Assembly: GCF_004798865.1 (NCBI RefSeq)
Contig: NW_025335409.1
Span: 12,718,421 to 12,782,420 of the forward strand
Origin: Varanus komodoensis
Lineage: Eukaryota; Chordata; Lepidosauria; Squamata; Varanidae
Direction: 5' to 3'
DNA length: 64,000 nt
How positions within the stretch are numbered: position 1 is the first letter of the stretch; every line of letters begins with the position of its first letter. Below the pieces are notes generated by a model. It had not been told where the DNA came from and searched no databases. It worked only from the letters and a program-made list of their open reading frames with translations. A program made the translations under genes and the position numbers. Shown here piece by piece: positions 12,701-26,300 of this stretch.

Positions 12701-15700
12701 AAATGCACTTGTAGAACCAACTGAACAACTATGGTCTGCCCTTGTCACAGCCTCAAAATCCTATCTTCAGTAAATTTTGGGAGATGGATGCATTATAAAA
12801 GGGATGGGATAAGATGAAATAAATTAAATGGTTGATGGAAAACAATGGGATGTGATGGGATGTTTACTGTAGGATAGAATATAAATAGTGGGGAGTCTTC
12901 ATTTTAAACAGGATGAGATAATAAAGGATTGATGAAATGGGATGGGTTGGGAAATGTTATTATGAAAAAGATGGGATGCAATAAAATGGTTTAAAATTAA
13001 TAGTGCAAGATACCATGAAATAGAGCACCTGGACAGATTCTGTATAGTCAGCAAGGGCTCAGAGCTTCATCACAAAGCATGCTTAATATAGAGTTCTTTA
13101 AACAATTTGCATCAATGGGCCATTTTCAGATTTGGTATGGACAACAGGTGAGGAACATTGCCTTACTGGCTATGATTCAAACATTATATTGCTCTTTCCA
13201 GCCAAATATTTTCTGGGTAGCTGACAAATACACATGAAGTCCTTCCCTTATTTACATTAAAAGTCTGAAAAGTGTTTGCCCATATCACAAAAGCAGCAAA
13301 AACTTCACTATGTAGTGCATTTGGAATAGGAGGAAGTTATCTTGTTTCAGTTAATTTTCAATGTTGTTAAATATTGTGAGAGAGGCACTGTCTATTATAT
13401 GCATTATGACCTAATCATCGTGGGATTCTAGTATTATGCGGATGTATTCTACCTAGAATTCCTCACCAAACTTCCTCACAACTATCAAATGTCAACATTC
13501 TCTACCAGAGCAAATTCAAATCCCCGCTGAAGAATACACTTGCCAACAAGACCAAGGATCCCTTCTACAGTCTTTCTTAGAGATATTGCTGCTGTTGTTT
13601 CTGCTTTATAACAATAAGGGGAAGAAATGTTTTGCAGTAAATGAAACACAAAATATGTTCCTTCTGGAACCAACTACTTTGCTTCTGCTTTGAGGCCAGA
13701 GAAAAAGGGTCAGTGCCAGAATAAGCAAAGAGGACAAAAAAAGAGGCTGGAGCAGGGATTTTAGTATCTTTCAACAAAAACAAGCTAACTAACTAACTAA
13801 CCAGCAAACAAAAAACTAAGGATGGAACAACACATGAACAAGAACAAGCTTATCAAGGTTCTCCACTTTCATTCTTGAGATTCATTTCATGTTATTTTCA
13901 CTCCCAAAGGTGAGAGTATTTTCCCCTTGTAACAGGAAGAGTGCACATTTTCTAACACAAAAATGCAGTTTTCCAAGCATAGGCCCTAACTGCACACTCC
14001 CCCACCCTCACCAGACTAAAGTGTGACAATGCACTTTAGGGAGGAGGGGAATGTACATTTTCAGAAGTGCATATTTGAAACTGCATCTTCTAATCTGAAC
14101 TTATATATGCAAGAATTATGCTTGTTTGTGGTCACATTTGGGGTTCCGAGTGGGACATATTCATATGATTCATATAATTTATTTATTTATTTATTTATTT
14201 ATTAAAACATTTTTATGCCGCCCCATTCGCCGAAGCCTCGGGGCGGCTTACAACATAAATTTATAAATAGAAACCAAATTCTCATATATCCCTGCAAACA
14301 GCAAGAAGACACTGCATAGCACCTGAGCTATTGCTCTTTCTGGCAGTTTTGTCAAATGTTCTTTGCCTGATCTTGAGTGTAATGTTAAGATGGTTTCATC
14401 AAAATGATGCCTCATGGCGGAGTGACGTTTCTCAGAATGACGTCTTTCAGCATGAGTTCTTTCAACAACATGCAATTCCTCAGTTGCTTCTTCTATATGC
14501 TATAAAATACATATCAAATACAACAAAGGTAACATTTTCTTCATTCTACAGTCTGCAAACTAAAGCAAATTTGATTAATTAAGCACCAAACTACATGTGA
14601 CATTAAATATGTTTTTTAAACATTAATTGCATCTGCCTCTGTTAATGAAATCAGAACAGGTTTTGAAAGTGGAATTTAATCCTTTTCCCTCCTGCTGTGC
14701 TTGCCTGATGGATTTTCCCCACAGAAAATATTGCTTTAAGAAGAGAGATTTTCCTTAGGATTTCAGCAAGGGGATACATTCCTCTTGAATTATTGCTCTG
14801 ATCCCATAATTTGCCACCACCACTTCTACCAACACATTTTTTTTAAAAAAAAGCATATTAAATGTTTTGTGAGCCACTGTGAGTGCCTTAGTATAACAGA
14901 AAGGGAAGCTATATTTTTAATAAATGAGCTACCTTAGGCTCCAGCACTATGCACACTAGTACCACTAAATTCTGTTTAACTTACTTCTAGGTAAAAATCC
15001 ATAGAATCTTACTGATTCAGACTTGAAGGAGAACTAATTCAAGCTGATACAAAGCTGTATCAGAGAAATTATATCTCTGTCATCAGGTTTCTGAGTGCCA
15101 ATCTTGAACGTTGTGTCTTGTCTTGGGTACCCAGACAGAAAATTCTACTGGTATACCATCCACCCCATTACCCATCAGTCTCTGTGACTGAGCAGATGGA
15201 GGTGGTCTCAGACTTGATATTGAGGGCCCTTATGATGATAATTCTGGGGAATCTCAACTTACATGCTGAAGCCATTGGATCTGGGACTTAATGGCCACCA
15301 TGAGAAGCTACATCCCAACATGCCATTGCCCAACACATGTAGGAGGACTCATGCTTTGGTTTTCTTGAGTGGGCAAGACGATAGTGATAGGAAAGCAGGG
15401 GAGCTAACATCTATCCCTTTGTCCAGTTCACTTCCTGTTGAAGTTTAGCCTTTCAGCAGTCTTTTCCCCTATGCAAGGGCAGAGGACTCCTTAAAATGGT
15501 CTTCCATTAGAGGCTAACAAATTCAGATGGATTCCAGAAGACTCAGATGGATTTTCCAGCTGGTATGGCTGACAGTTGTGCCAAAGCCCCAGTTGCTTTG
15601 TGGAATGCAAAAATTTAGTAAGACACTTGACACAAATGCTCTCAAGAACCCTCTCCCAGTAAGCAGAGCCTGGGTAGTTCTTTGGTATATACCTGATCTG

Positions 15701-18700
15701 AGAAGAATGAAGCAAGACTGAAGATAGAATGACCATGGAGGAAGACTGATTGAACACAGGTTAAAACTCATTAATGAACTCTGCCTGTGGCAGTGGCAAC
15801 AAGAGCACTTGCCAGATATTGAGCACCATGCAAACACTGCACAAGTGGCATCCTTTTTCTATGTCATATGCAGCAGCCTTTGTTGTTGATTTTGCCCAAC
15901 TTTTGCTATGTGACAGTTGACAGACTTCTCAGCTCAGCTTGCTTTCTAAGACAGGGTTGTACATGAGAGGAAGTCTGCAAATGCTAGAGAAACAGATTCC
16001 ACAAAACTTTGTTGCAACCTTGGTGATGACTATACATTGCATTTTAAGGACAGACACTTGCATTTGACGTGACTTGGACACTACGGTAGTAGAGGTATCC
16101 ACAGCACCATCTCATTGTGTTATTCAATGGAGCCAAGCCTGGTTGATCACCTGTGTGATTGATGCTTGCCTGTTCTGGCTTATTACATTTAAAAGAGAGG
16201 CGATTTTTGCCTAGGTCCAGGATGCTATCAACTCCTCTTTAAAAGAGGATATGGTGCTAACTGTTTAAACAAGGAAGCAATTGAGTCACTCCTAAAAAGA
16301 CCTAACATGGGCTTGGAAAATGTTAAAAAGTTTAGGCCCTCTTCAAGGTCAAGGTGCATGAGCAGGTGGTTGCTGGCTAACTTCAGGACTCTTGAATAAA
16401 ACAGATTATTGAGATCCATTTCAATCAGACTTCAGGCATGGTTTTGAAATAGAAACTGCATTTCCTACCCTGTGGGATGATCTTTGCTAGAGAGGAACAG
16501 GGTGTGCACAACTAGCATTACTCTCTTGGATCTCTCAGCTCTTTATAACATCAACTGTAGTATTCTTCAGTAAATGCTATCGGAGATGGGAGGCACTCTC
16601 CTGCATTAGTTTTATTTCTACTTGGATGATCTACTCCAGAAGATGTTGCTGGGGGATTATTTCTCTGTTCACCATGGGATGCCTCAGGCCTCTGTTTTTT
16701 CCTGCATGTAGATTACTTTCCACACAAAACCATCAGGGGAGGTTATCTGGAGATATGAACATCTATTCATCTCTCTCTACCCTTTCCCCCTGCTCCTTTT
16801 TATCAAAACCCGATGAAGCAGTGGGGATTCTGAACCTGGATGCAGTAATCTACTAGATGAAGACCAATAAAGTGAGATTCAATGCAGAAAAGATGGGTGT
16901 ACATGGTTAAATGACTACATGGCTAAGTGATGTTCAACTGTTCTGAAGGGGGTTTACTCCCCCTATCAGATCAGGTTTATACTTTGGGGGTTTGTTTGGA
17001 TCCAGCATTGCAGCTAGAGGCAGAGGTGGGCACAGTGGCTAAGAAAGTGCTTGAGCAGCTTTCTCTCCAGCAGAAAAGGGAAAGAAGAGACCTGAGCTAG
17101 GCAGAGACATGCCAAGAAGGGAGCATCCTTGCCAAACGTGGCCTCATCTTCATCATTCCTGCTCAAAAGAAAGCTTAAGCAAGACCAGGAGAAAAAGTGC
17201 TACCCCAGTTGTAACAGTGCCCAGCCACTGAGAGGTTTCCTTTCAGGCAGGAGCAAAGAAATCACCATGGTGCTACTCCTTTCCACTCTATCACACAGCT
17301 GATTGTCCCCCCGCTTGTGCTTTATGGTAGAGCAGACAACCCCACCTCCTGCTGCAAAGTTCTCAGAGCACCAACTTCTTGATATGCTCAGATAGATAAT
17401 GGAATGCAAACTGGAAAATAGGAATGCTCTGACCATTCTCAGTTTCATTTATCAACACATAGTAACCTACATCCAACCATCCTAAAATGGTATGAAGTCC
17501 AGACAGCAACTGAACTCTCTGTATAGGCAATCTCCAGTGATACCCCTTCCACACGCGACTCTGAATAAAAACCACTCACAGCCATTTTGTCTGTTTCTCA
17601 GAACACCCATTCTAGCTATTGCCACTGGCTGACATGGCTCTCCTCTGTGGCTTAGTCTGAGACGATCTTCGGGACAGGTCAGATGGCAAGCAATGTGGCA
17701 GTATGGGGAAGTGGGAATGTGGCATGGCAATTGCAACAGTGGGGTGCTGGTGTTGGTGATGCAGTAACATGGTAGCATTCCTGTCTCAATCCTGTGAGAG
17801 AATGCACCAGGATTATTGCCTAGTAATCAAACTGTCTCAACAATTATACTTAGTCCCCTACACACTGCTGCTTGACACAAAATTTGGCTCCTGTTGGCAG
17901 CAAGCAGCTACAATGCACATGAATTAGCAGGAGATTGCTGAAAAGAAACTTAGCCACTATACTGCATGCCACATACTCCTCAATCTCTTGAGATGGTGTG
18001 GGAACAAAGAATGCACTTCATAAGTCTTTCTCCCATTTCCCTTTTTCTCTCTTTATAACAATTAAAATAAATAACAATGTAGATGAAAAAAGAAAATCAT
18101 TTGATACGTATTTACAAAAAGGTGTAGTTATAAGGAGAAGTTTCTGATACTCTTGACAGAGTTCTTTGTTATGCTGCTCAGATAATTGTCAGAAGGGAAT
18201 GGGAGGGAGAATATTGGTCCTGCCATTCAGGCATGTAGTCGTACAGATTCTTCCCACTCAAACCTAGGGGCTGCGAGGTTCTTTTAAGCTATATGAGTTT
18301 TCAAAATGCTGCTTTCCAGATACAGATCCCATAGGCATTACAGCATGAAAATCACATATTCAAAAAAGTCAGAATAAAAACGTTTACTGGTAACAAACTG
18401 TGATAGGGTAAAAAAGTTCCTTCCCAGTATTTTGCAGACATACTGCTTGATTAAGATCCACTGTTAAAAGGGGTTTGTACAATGAACACTTTAGGGACAG
18501 AAGCCATGACAACTTCAAAATATGTGAATCTGTTCACTGTTGTACAAAGAGTAATTATTGGAAGGTTCACATGATACATTAAACCCCTTGGGAATTTTAA
18601 CCAAGCACTGTGGTTAAAATTTCTCTGTGCCTCACAACGATCAGGCACAGCAGGGGTTGTGTGTCTTTGCCTCCCTTTTCTCTGCTATCCCAGGGAAGAA

Positions 18701-20322
18701 TACACAAGCACTGAGATGTCCCCTTAGCTGCAGCAAGCCATTTAGCACTGGGTACAGCTAACTCAATTTAAAATTGAATTTATACCAACTTAGGCACTTT
18801 AAACACGGAGAACTAATTAAATCATCCTAGATAACATACCTCCATGTATCTTTTAGCCTTTCTGACAAAACCTGCCTCTTTTTTCCAAGTCATTAAAATT
18901 TTCTTCTGTAAAGCACATTCAAAGACTTTTGCTATTCTTTTCACTGCCCCTGAGGTAAAAACATTGGAAATGGTTTTATTAATTTATTAATAAATAAGAA
19001 ACCATTACAAATTTGCTCAGTTGAAGAAGTTTGTTTGATGCATAAACATGTTTGTTACTGATTCAGAAGAACCTTCAAGTATAGATCAAACAATGATCTA
19101 AACTATGATTAGATTAGCATGAATAAGTCTCAGTGATCCTCAGACCAATGCACTCACCCTCTCTTCTTTGTGAGATAAATGTGTTACATATGAACTCAAG
19201 GGGCTGTGATTGATCTTAACTCTAGTTAACTAACAAATCTTGTCTTAATTAACTAAAGTAAACATGGTTTATCGGCTGAACCAAGCCTTAAAATATGAAA
19301 TTCCCAATTTCATGAAAATTAAAGGTGAATAATTGGATCTTATGAATTTGGTTTAAAATAATGTACTTACTACATTAACATTGATCAATATGAAATAAAA
19401 GCTAGTTAAGGTCTTATATTACCATTTGACATCACATATGTTGTATATTATTCCTATTTATGATGGAGATGTTCTGCTGTACATGCTAATTGTTTCCATT
19501 TTTAAAAAAATTATCCCATTATTCCATTGTTCTAGAAAAATATTCTTTGACTTAATTATTACAATACATGGATCCTAAAAAAGACCTGGCTTAGCTATCT
19601 TACAATGACACTGATAACAGATTTAGACTGGTGCTGCTGAGTTTCACTGCCATGAAGTAGAAGAAAACTGAAGCAGCAACACAATCTGAATTGTTTGAGA
19701 AGATCTAGGAAGCAACACTGATAACTACAGACACAAACATAACCACGCTTACCAGGGAATCACTGGCTTCCCATTGAAGCCCAGGCTCAATTCAAGGTGT
19801 TGGTTATGACCTATAAAGCCCTAAACGGCTTGGGTCCTGGCTACCTGAACGAGTGCTTACGTCCGTATATGCCCGACCGCCCCTTGAGATCTGCGGGAGA
19901 GTCCCTTCTCCAGGAACCCTCCATGAAAGAAATTAGGAGAGTAAGTACTCGGAGGAGGGCTTTCTCTGCGGTGGCGCCCAACCTATGGAATTCACTCCCC
20001 AAAGAGGTCCGCCTGGCAACGTCGTTACTGGTTTTTCGGCGCCAGGTAAAGACCTTTTTATTTAAACATCATTTTAATTGTTAAAATATATGATCTGGCC
20101 AGGGCAACTTCTTCTTCCTTCTCTTTTCTCCTCCTATATTATTTATATACTTATTTTATACTGTTAATCTTAATTTTATATTATTATGTTTGTATCTCAG
20201 TGTATTTTTTTATTTTTTGTATTTTTGTATTTAGTGGTAACTTATTATGTTCTATTGTATTTCAATGTATTTTATTGTGTTGTAAGCCGCCCCGAGGCTT
20301 CGGCAAGGGGCGGCATAGAAAT

Positions 20323-20355
<33 letters not shown>

Positions 20356-23300
20356 TAATTAAGTGGATCTAACTTCTGAGTGGACATTTATAGGACAGTG
20401 CTGTAAGCTGACCTATACAGTTCAAACCTAATTTTTATTTTTAATTATTTAATTAATTTCTATATTGCCCAGTAGTCAAAACTGTCTGGGTAGTTTAAAG
20501 TTCTCTGAATGGTTGATTTTAGGGGACATCAGCGTTCATGCCAAAGTCACCTTATCTGGGGTAGATCAAGTTTTTGTGGACTCCCTGACAACCATGGGAA
20601 TTTCCTAACATGTCATCAGCCAAAAGTATAAAGCAGATCACACTTTATATGGGTTTTTTTTTGGGGGGGGGTACAAGGAGCTGGGGATTGGGGGCTAAGT
20701 ATGAAAATACTGTTCCAAAGTTGGGAGAGTTTGACTACCTGCTGATTGCTACCTGCTGAAATTTAGAATGACAACAGCTTTTCCTTCTGGAAGCGGGTGG
20801 GACATACTGATGGTCCACCCTGGGAGCTAATGGATCCAGACAGTTTCTAGACAAGTCCTGGTTGACTTGTGAAACATAGAGATAACCTGGGTGACTGACA
20901 TGATTACTCTTAAGATTACTCTGTAGTAGAACTCATATGGCTCCACACGGTGAGCTGCAAGTGATGACATAAAGTAAGAAATGACTTGAAAGTGGAGAAA
21001 AACAGGTAGTGAATGTAATGAAGCCTTGGTATATACTTACAATCAAGCATATTTAGTGGCAGAAACAACTTTTCACTGCTACAATTCAATCATCTATTTG
21101 CCCCTGAGCAGAGCTTTTTAGGATTGTCTGGAACAAATGTACTATGAGCTCAAGTTTGTGTTGTGGATGTTCTGATTCCTGCTCAAGGTGTCAACCAAGC
21201 TGCTGTTGGTTCCAATAACATGAATGGCAATGCACCTTATCTTCTTGTCAACACAACAGTTCCAGATCCAAGCAGCTGGCACACCAACAGAATCAACTTG
21301 TTGCAGGAGACATGCACCACAGTAAAGATGCAGAGTTAAAAGTCTATGGGCCAGGTTGCTCTGGCGAATTTCAGAGATTCACCTTTCTTAGACTGTATTT
21401 CATAATACAGCCTGGGGGCTGTCAGCACATCTCCTTTGTGAATGCTTGACAAGTAAGGGCACTGGTTGACTATGGAACCCTCAGCCAAGCAAAGCAGACA
21501 CAAGAAATGCCTGTCCTTAGGTGGAACTTTAGAGCCATACCTAAGGAAGGGAGCCTTTGATGCATCCGGAAAGAGATAAAGATATTTTCTTAAGAATCAA
21601 AAGAAGAGACTGTGGAATAAGCAAGAAATAACAAAGAAGGGTGTGTGTGTGTGTGTGTGTGTGTGTTTGATTGGATGGTAGGAAAATGATTAACAGTTGA
21701 GCAAAAACGGGAAAAAGAATGTGAAGAGGAGTGAGTTTTGGAGAGAATCATGGTGAGTTGTAAGAAAAGAAGAAAAATTCTGAACAGCTCATGAGGAGGT
21801 GAAAGAGAGAGACCTTCCTGAGGCATCAAAGAACTGAGGGAAAGGGCAGCATGGCCTTTATGGAGGATGCTGGGGTAAAGGAAGGGTTCCTACAAAAATG
21901 CTCTTAGCTATTAAATCTTCTGAACAACAGACTCCATGAAGACACAGGGACCATATGAGAGATAATGAAGATGAACAGTTTTGGTGAGGATCAAATGATC
22001 TTTCTGTAAAAAATAAAAACCCTCGTATTTCATAAGAAGGCTTACCATCTTGTTCTTCCTTGCGATACTGCACCCAAGTGTTCCAGTTCTTTATTATTAA
22101 TTTTAATAACTTGTTTTCATAGACATGTCTTGCCAGAGACAACTTTTTCTGCAGCACTGCTCTAGTAATTTTCTTCATGGAACAATAGTTTATCCATGCA
22201 CTACATTATTAAGCAAATAATAAACAATGCATTAATAAAGCTTTTGACCTGAATGAAAGAAAATAAAAAGCACTGCAATTTCACAGAGAGCATGTGGAGA
22301 ATATATTCATCAAAATAAAAATAAAGGCTTAGAGTATGTATGGGCAACTTGTAGATCTCCAAGGTTGCAAAAGCAGCCTTGGATAATCTCATAGCAATTA
22401 AAAAGGATTGCTCTAGAGGGTAGTAAGTGGAGAGGATGGGATAGTAAATAAACTGAATAAATAATATGCAAAATCATATGGCCCCCGCATCCCCAACCCA
22501 GCTTGTAGTAGCATGAATGCTCTGGACAGGCTTAAAATGTAAATTGCGGGAAATGAAGAGGAGAGGAGAGGAGAGGAGAGGAGAGGAGAGGAGAGGAGAG
22601 GAGAGAAGAGGAGTTGTACAGGTAAAAAATCTCTTTCACACTGCTCTTGCCCTTCTGCAGCAGTTCAGCAGACCATAAGATACTTAGAAACCTCCAAGCA
22701 TCATGTTGCCACAGAAAGAGGAAAAGCTGGGGGACCAGGAGTCAGTCACCACAAGCAATACCCAAGATGCCAGTATACTAGGAGGCGCTTTAGCCCTCAG
22801 TGGTGACTACCATGAAGGTATCACCTCTGGAAGACAAAGACTGCCTCAAAGGTGGAGACAGAGAAACCTCCAAGTACTCAGGAGTCATTCTACCTGAAAA
22901 GTCAAGTGCAAAGAAGTGCAAGACTAAACCAGAGGCTTCCTTATGAGAAAAGATTTATTTGCATATAGGAGGCTTGCTTATGAGGACTAAACCTTAATTC
23001 TATTGCTATAGAATTACTTATAGCATGGTAAGTTCCTCACATTTCAGATAAAATTGTTTGTATACTGAAAGTAACTCTACTTACTCAAAACATATTCTCT
23101 TTAAGTTGGTGCTGTAAAAGTCCCATGCTTTGTCACACAGCTCTGTTGTCATCTAAAATGTAAGTGTACAGTTAAAATGGGGGGTATATGCATAGTTCAC
23201 CACAAAAATAAAATTTTGCATGGTGGTTTTTTTCATACTGTTCATCATAAAATTCAATTGTGCTTCTATTGAGAGCTGCAAAACTAGAGTCAATACTTGA

Positions 23301-26300
23301 GAAATATAACCAATTTGATGTCCATTATCAGTTAAGATTGTATTCTAATCAAACAACCACTCAACCAACAAATACTGTAAAAAGAAATACACAAACCTCT
23401 AATTAACTTCTCTGATCATGCCAGTAGTTGATTCCAAACTGAATCCACCTCCTCCCTTCCCCACCAAACAGTTAGCTCCACCCCCACAAAGGCAGGAACA
23501 CCATACATTAAGTGGTCAGCTAGTTTGACCTGCCATCAGATAACCAGACTGATGGAGTTACACATCTCCCCCTCCAACCTTCCCTGTTCTACAGTATCTC
23601 CCTGTGACCCAGCTGCTTCTTACCAGCTGCCTGACTCATCTCAAAGCTCATGGCCTTGGCATTTCAGTTAAGCATTCTGACCCTATATCTTCTTCAGATT
23701 CAGAGTCTGAGGTATCTACCTTGGAATGCTATATTTTGGAAGAATTGGGTTCAGTTTCTACATCTATGTCCTCAGAGGGGCCGTAAGATTGTTTGGATTC
23801 CCAGCTCTAAGACAGCGCTCCAACCTCGGAACTAGGAATTGGAGTTATGACCTCCCCTCTCCCACCCCCTTCCTATGGGCATGGTAAGAACTGCACCAGC
23901 TGCTTTCTGAGGTCATTAAAGCAACCTTGCAGAGGAATAGAAGGGGATGTTCTGGGCTTGGGAAAGAAATTGGAATGGTTAAGGTACGAGGTATCCTGAG
24001 ACTGCTCCAGCCTCCTTCTCTCCCTCTCCAAGATATTCCAGCTAGATGGCCAAAAATGCAGAACAGGAGGTGAACACTGTCTCTGCCATTGCTCCACCTC
24101 CTCTGAATTGGTTAAGCGTGGGCCTCTGAGTTCAGAGGCTCATTCAGATTGTGCAGTTAGATCATTAAATCTTTAGGAATACAGAATACTCTGGAATGAA
24201 GCAAACTATGTATACAAATAAAGCACAATTATTTCTACAGAACATTTGAAGATGGCAGTTGTTTTTATTCTACTGTAAGGTTTTCAAGAAACTTTGAACA
24301 ATAATTACCAGCTGATCATCATCAAGTCCCAAAAGAGTGTGTAAATATGTTTCTGAAATCACTTTTAGCCTTAGACTTAATGCTGGATCAATACACATAT
24401 TCCTGGGGGGGGGGGATGAAAAAAATAGATAACTGTTACTTTTGTATCCACATCACATTACAACTTTCATTCACTGAAAACAAAGCACTATTATTCAAAT
24501 CATGACTACCTCATAGAAAATTTACTTTGTTGAAGTTCAACTTCACCACTAATATTTTTAAATAGTTCTTATTTTTATCATTCTGTTCCTCCAGAGATAA
24601 TGACCCAGTTCTCACATAATGACAATTTTTAAATATAACTCTTGGTTGTCATGAATGGTCAACACTCTAGTTCACAATGCTCAGTTACTACTACTACTAA
24701 GCTCCTCCTGTCACTAGGTTGTTTAGTATAACATTTGGATCTTTAACTTTGGCTTGCCTCTTCCTTAACAAAACAAAGAAATAACCCATGGTTTTCTTCC
24801 TGGGTTATTCCTCTTGTTGTATGAGAGAAAAGCCAGAGGTCTGGCTATCACTTAATGTTCAAGCAGTTCACTACTTATTTGTATTAATACAAATATTGAT
24901 ATAATACCTGATATTCAATTATTCACAGCCTTTATATCAGGGGTAGGGATTCTTTTAGTCAAAGGGCTTGATTATATTTGGGAGGAGTTCTCAGGAGCTG
25001 CATCCAATGGTAGATAAAGTCAAAGGCAAAACTGGAAAGGGCCAAAAAATACCCCAAATAACAGCATATTTTAGATTAAAGGTCTTACTGCCAGTAACAA
25101 AACTTCAGAAAAGGCATTTCAACCTTTCTGAATAGGGTAGGGGATTGCACAAAAACTGAGGAACCCTAGTGAGTCACACTGGCACTCCAGGTAAGATGGG
25201 AATATTTCACCATATTTCAGTAATTGATATATGACTGCTAAATTTATAAGTTACACAAAATATTTGATACCTACCATAAAATACTATAAAGACCTTTTTC
25301 CATTATTTCTTTTATCTTTTCTTCTAAAAACCTGAGTGGATCATCAGGACACATAATCAATAAACCACATAACAGGGCCTACCAAAAAAAAGCACATTTG
25401 CAATTCTGATAAATATAACAATATACTTGTATAAAGACATGAAGTTAACATTCATGTTAAACATTGTTCTTTACTTAATTTGTCAACTAGTTTACATAGC
25501 ATTCTGTATCATGAATTTGACAATTTTCCAAATAATTTTACGGAAATTTTTGGTGATCAGTTTTTTCCCCACATATCCTTCATTATTTTCCTTCATACAC
25601 TATTTCTCTAGAACAGCTCAAGCAAACAGCTTTTCCCACCTAAGCTAGCATACCAATTAAATCATCTGGACTATGATAGTCTAATTTCTTGAATAATTTC
25701 AGTTAATCACCTCCATGATCCTCAGACTCCTGCTTTATTTATTTATAGAAACAAAAGTGTAAAATTTAGACATATACTTTACATATATTCTTTTCTCATA
25801 TGCACAACATGTTAGTCCCCAGGGAGGAGTATGGTTTATTCTCTATTAGCAAATCAGAGCAAAATCATATCAGGTAAAAAAAACGTTGAGTTGGATTCAA
25901 AGAAATGAACATAGAAACACATTTGTGGAACATTACTTTCCCACTCTTTGTTTCTCTTCCAGTGATCAAGGTAATCTTCTAATGGGGTGGCCTGTGGCAC
26001 AAGGAACCAAGCAGCGCAGAGGAATGGGCAGAGTGCCTTCAAGTTATTTTTGACCTATGGCAACCCTATGAATGAAAGCCCCCTAAAATGTCTTCTCCAT
26101 GATAGCACCTTCTCCATGATAGCGCCTTCATTGCTTATTACAATGATTCAAAATGTCTTCTAAACCTTATTACATATTGCACAGTTCATCAAATATGCAA
26201 ATATTCCCTAAATCATTTTGTCAAAAAACTACCAAATATTACATTATTAATGTATTTGTCATTACATTCATCTCAATGGATGATGCCAAACGTGTGAATA

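Larger units (their letters stand above)
11495..14322. other. FBXL13 intron 7
   Basis: Contents: a minus-strand L2-like scrap (about 12180-12260), a degenerate GGGAT-rich tandem tract (12779-12990) and an L2 3' tail on the minus strand (14175-14265). The remainder, including 13000-14170, shows nothing I recognise. Confidence 0.6.
18950..22045. other. FBXL13 intron 5
   Basis: Contents: an L2 3' end (19740-20352), a minus-strand L2-like tail (20445-20500), an L2 endonuclease-region fragment (20515-21480) and a (GT)13 microsatellite (21641-21666). From 18950 to 19740 I see only A/T-rich intron. Confidence 0.6.

Noticed and set aside
15020-20352. A single full-length L2 element spanning both L2 blocks
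   Set aside because: FBXL13 exon 6 (18840-18949) lies between the blocks and their decay differs, so they are separate insertions.
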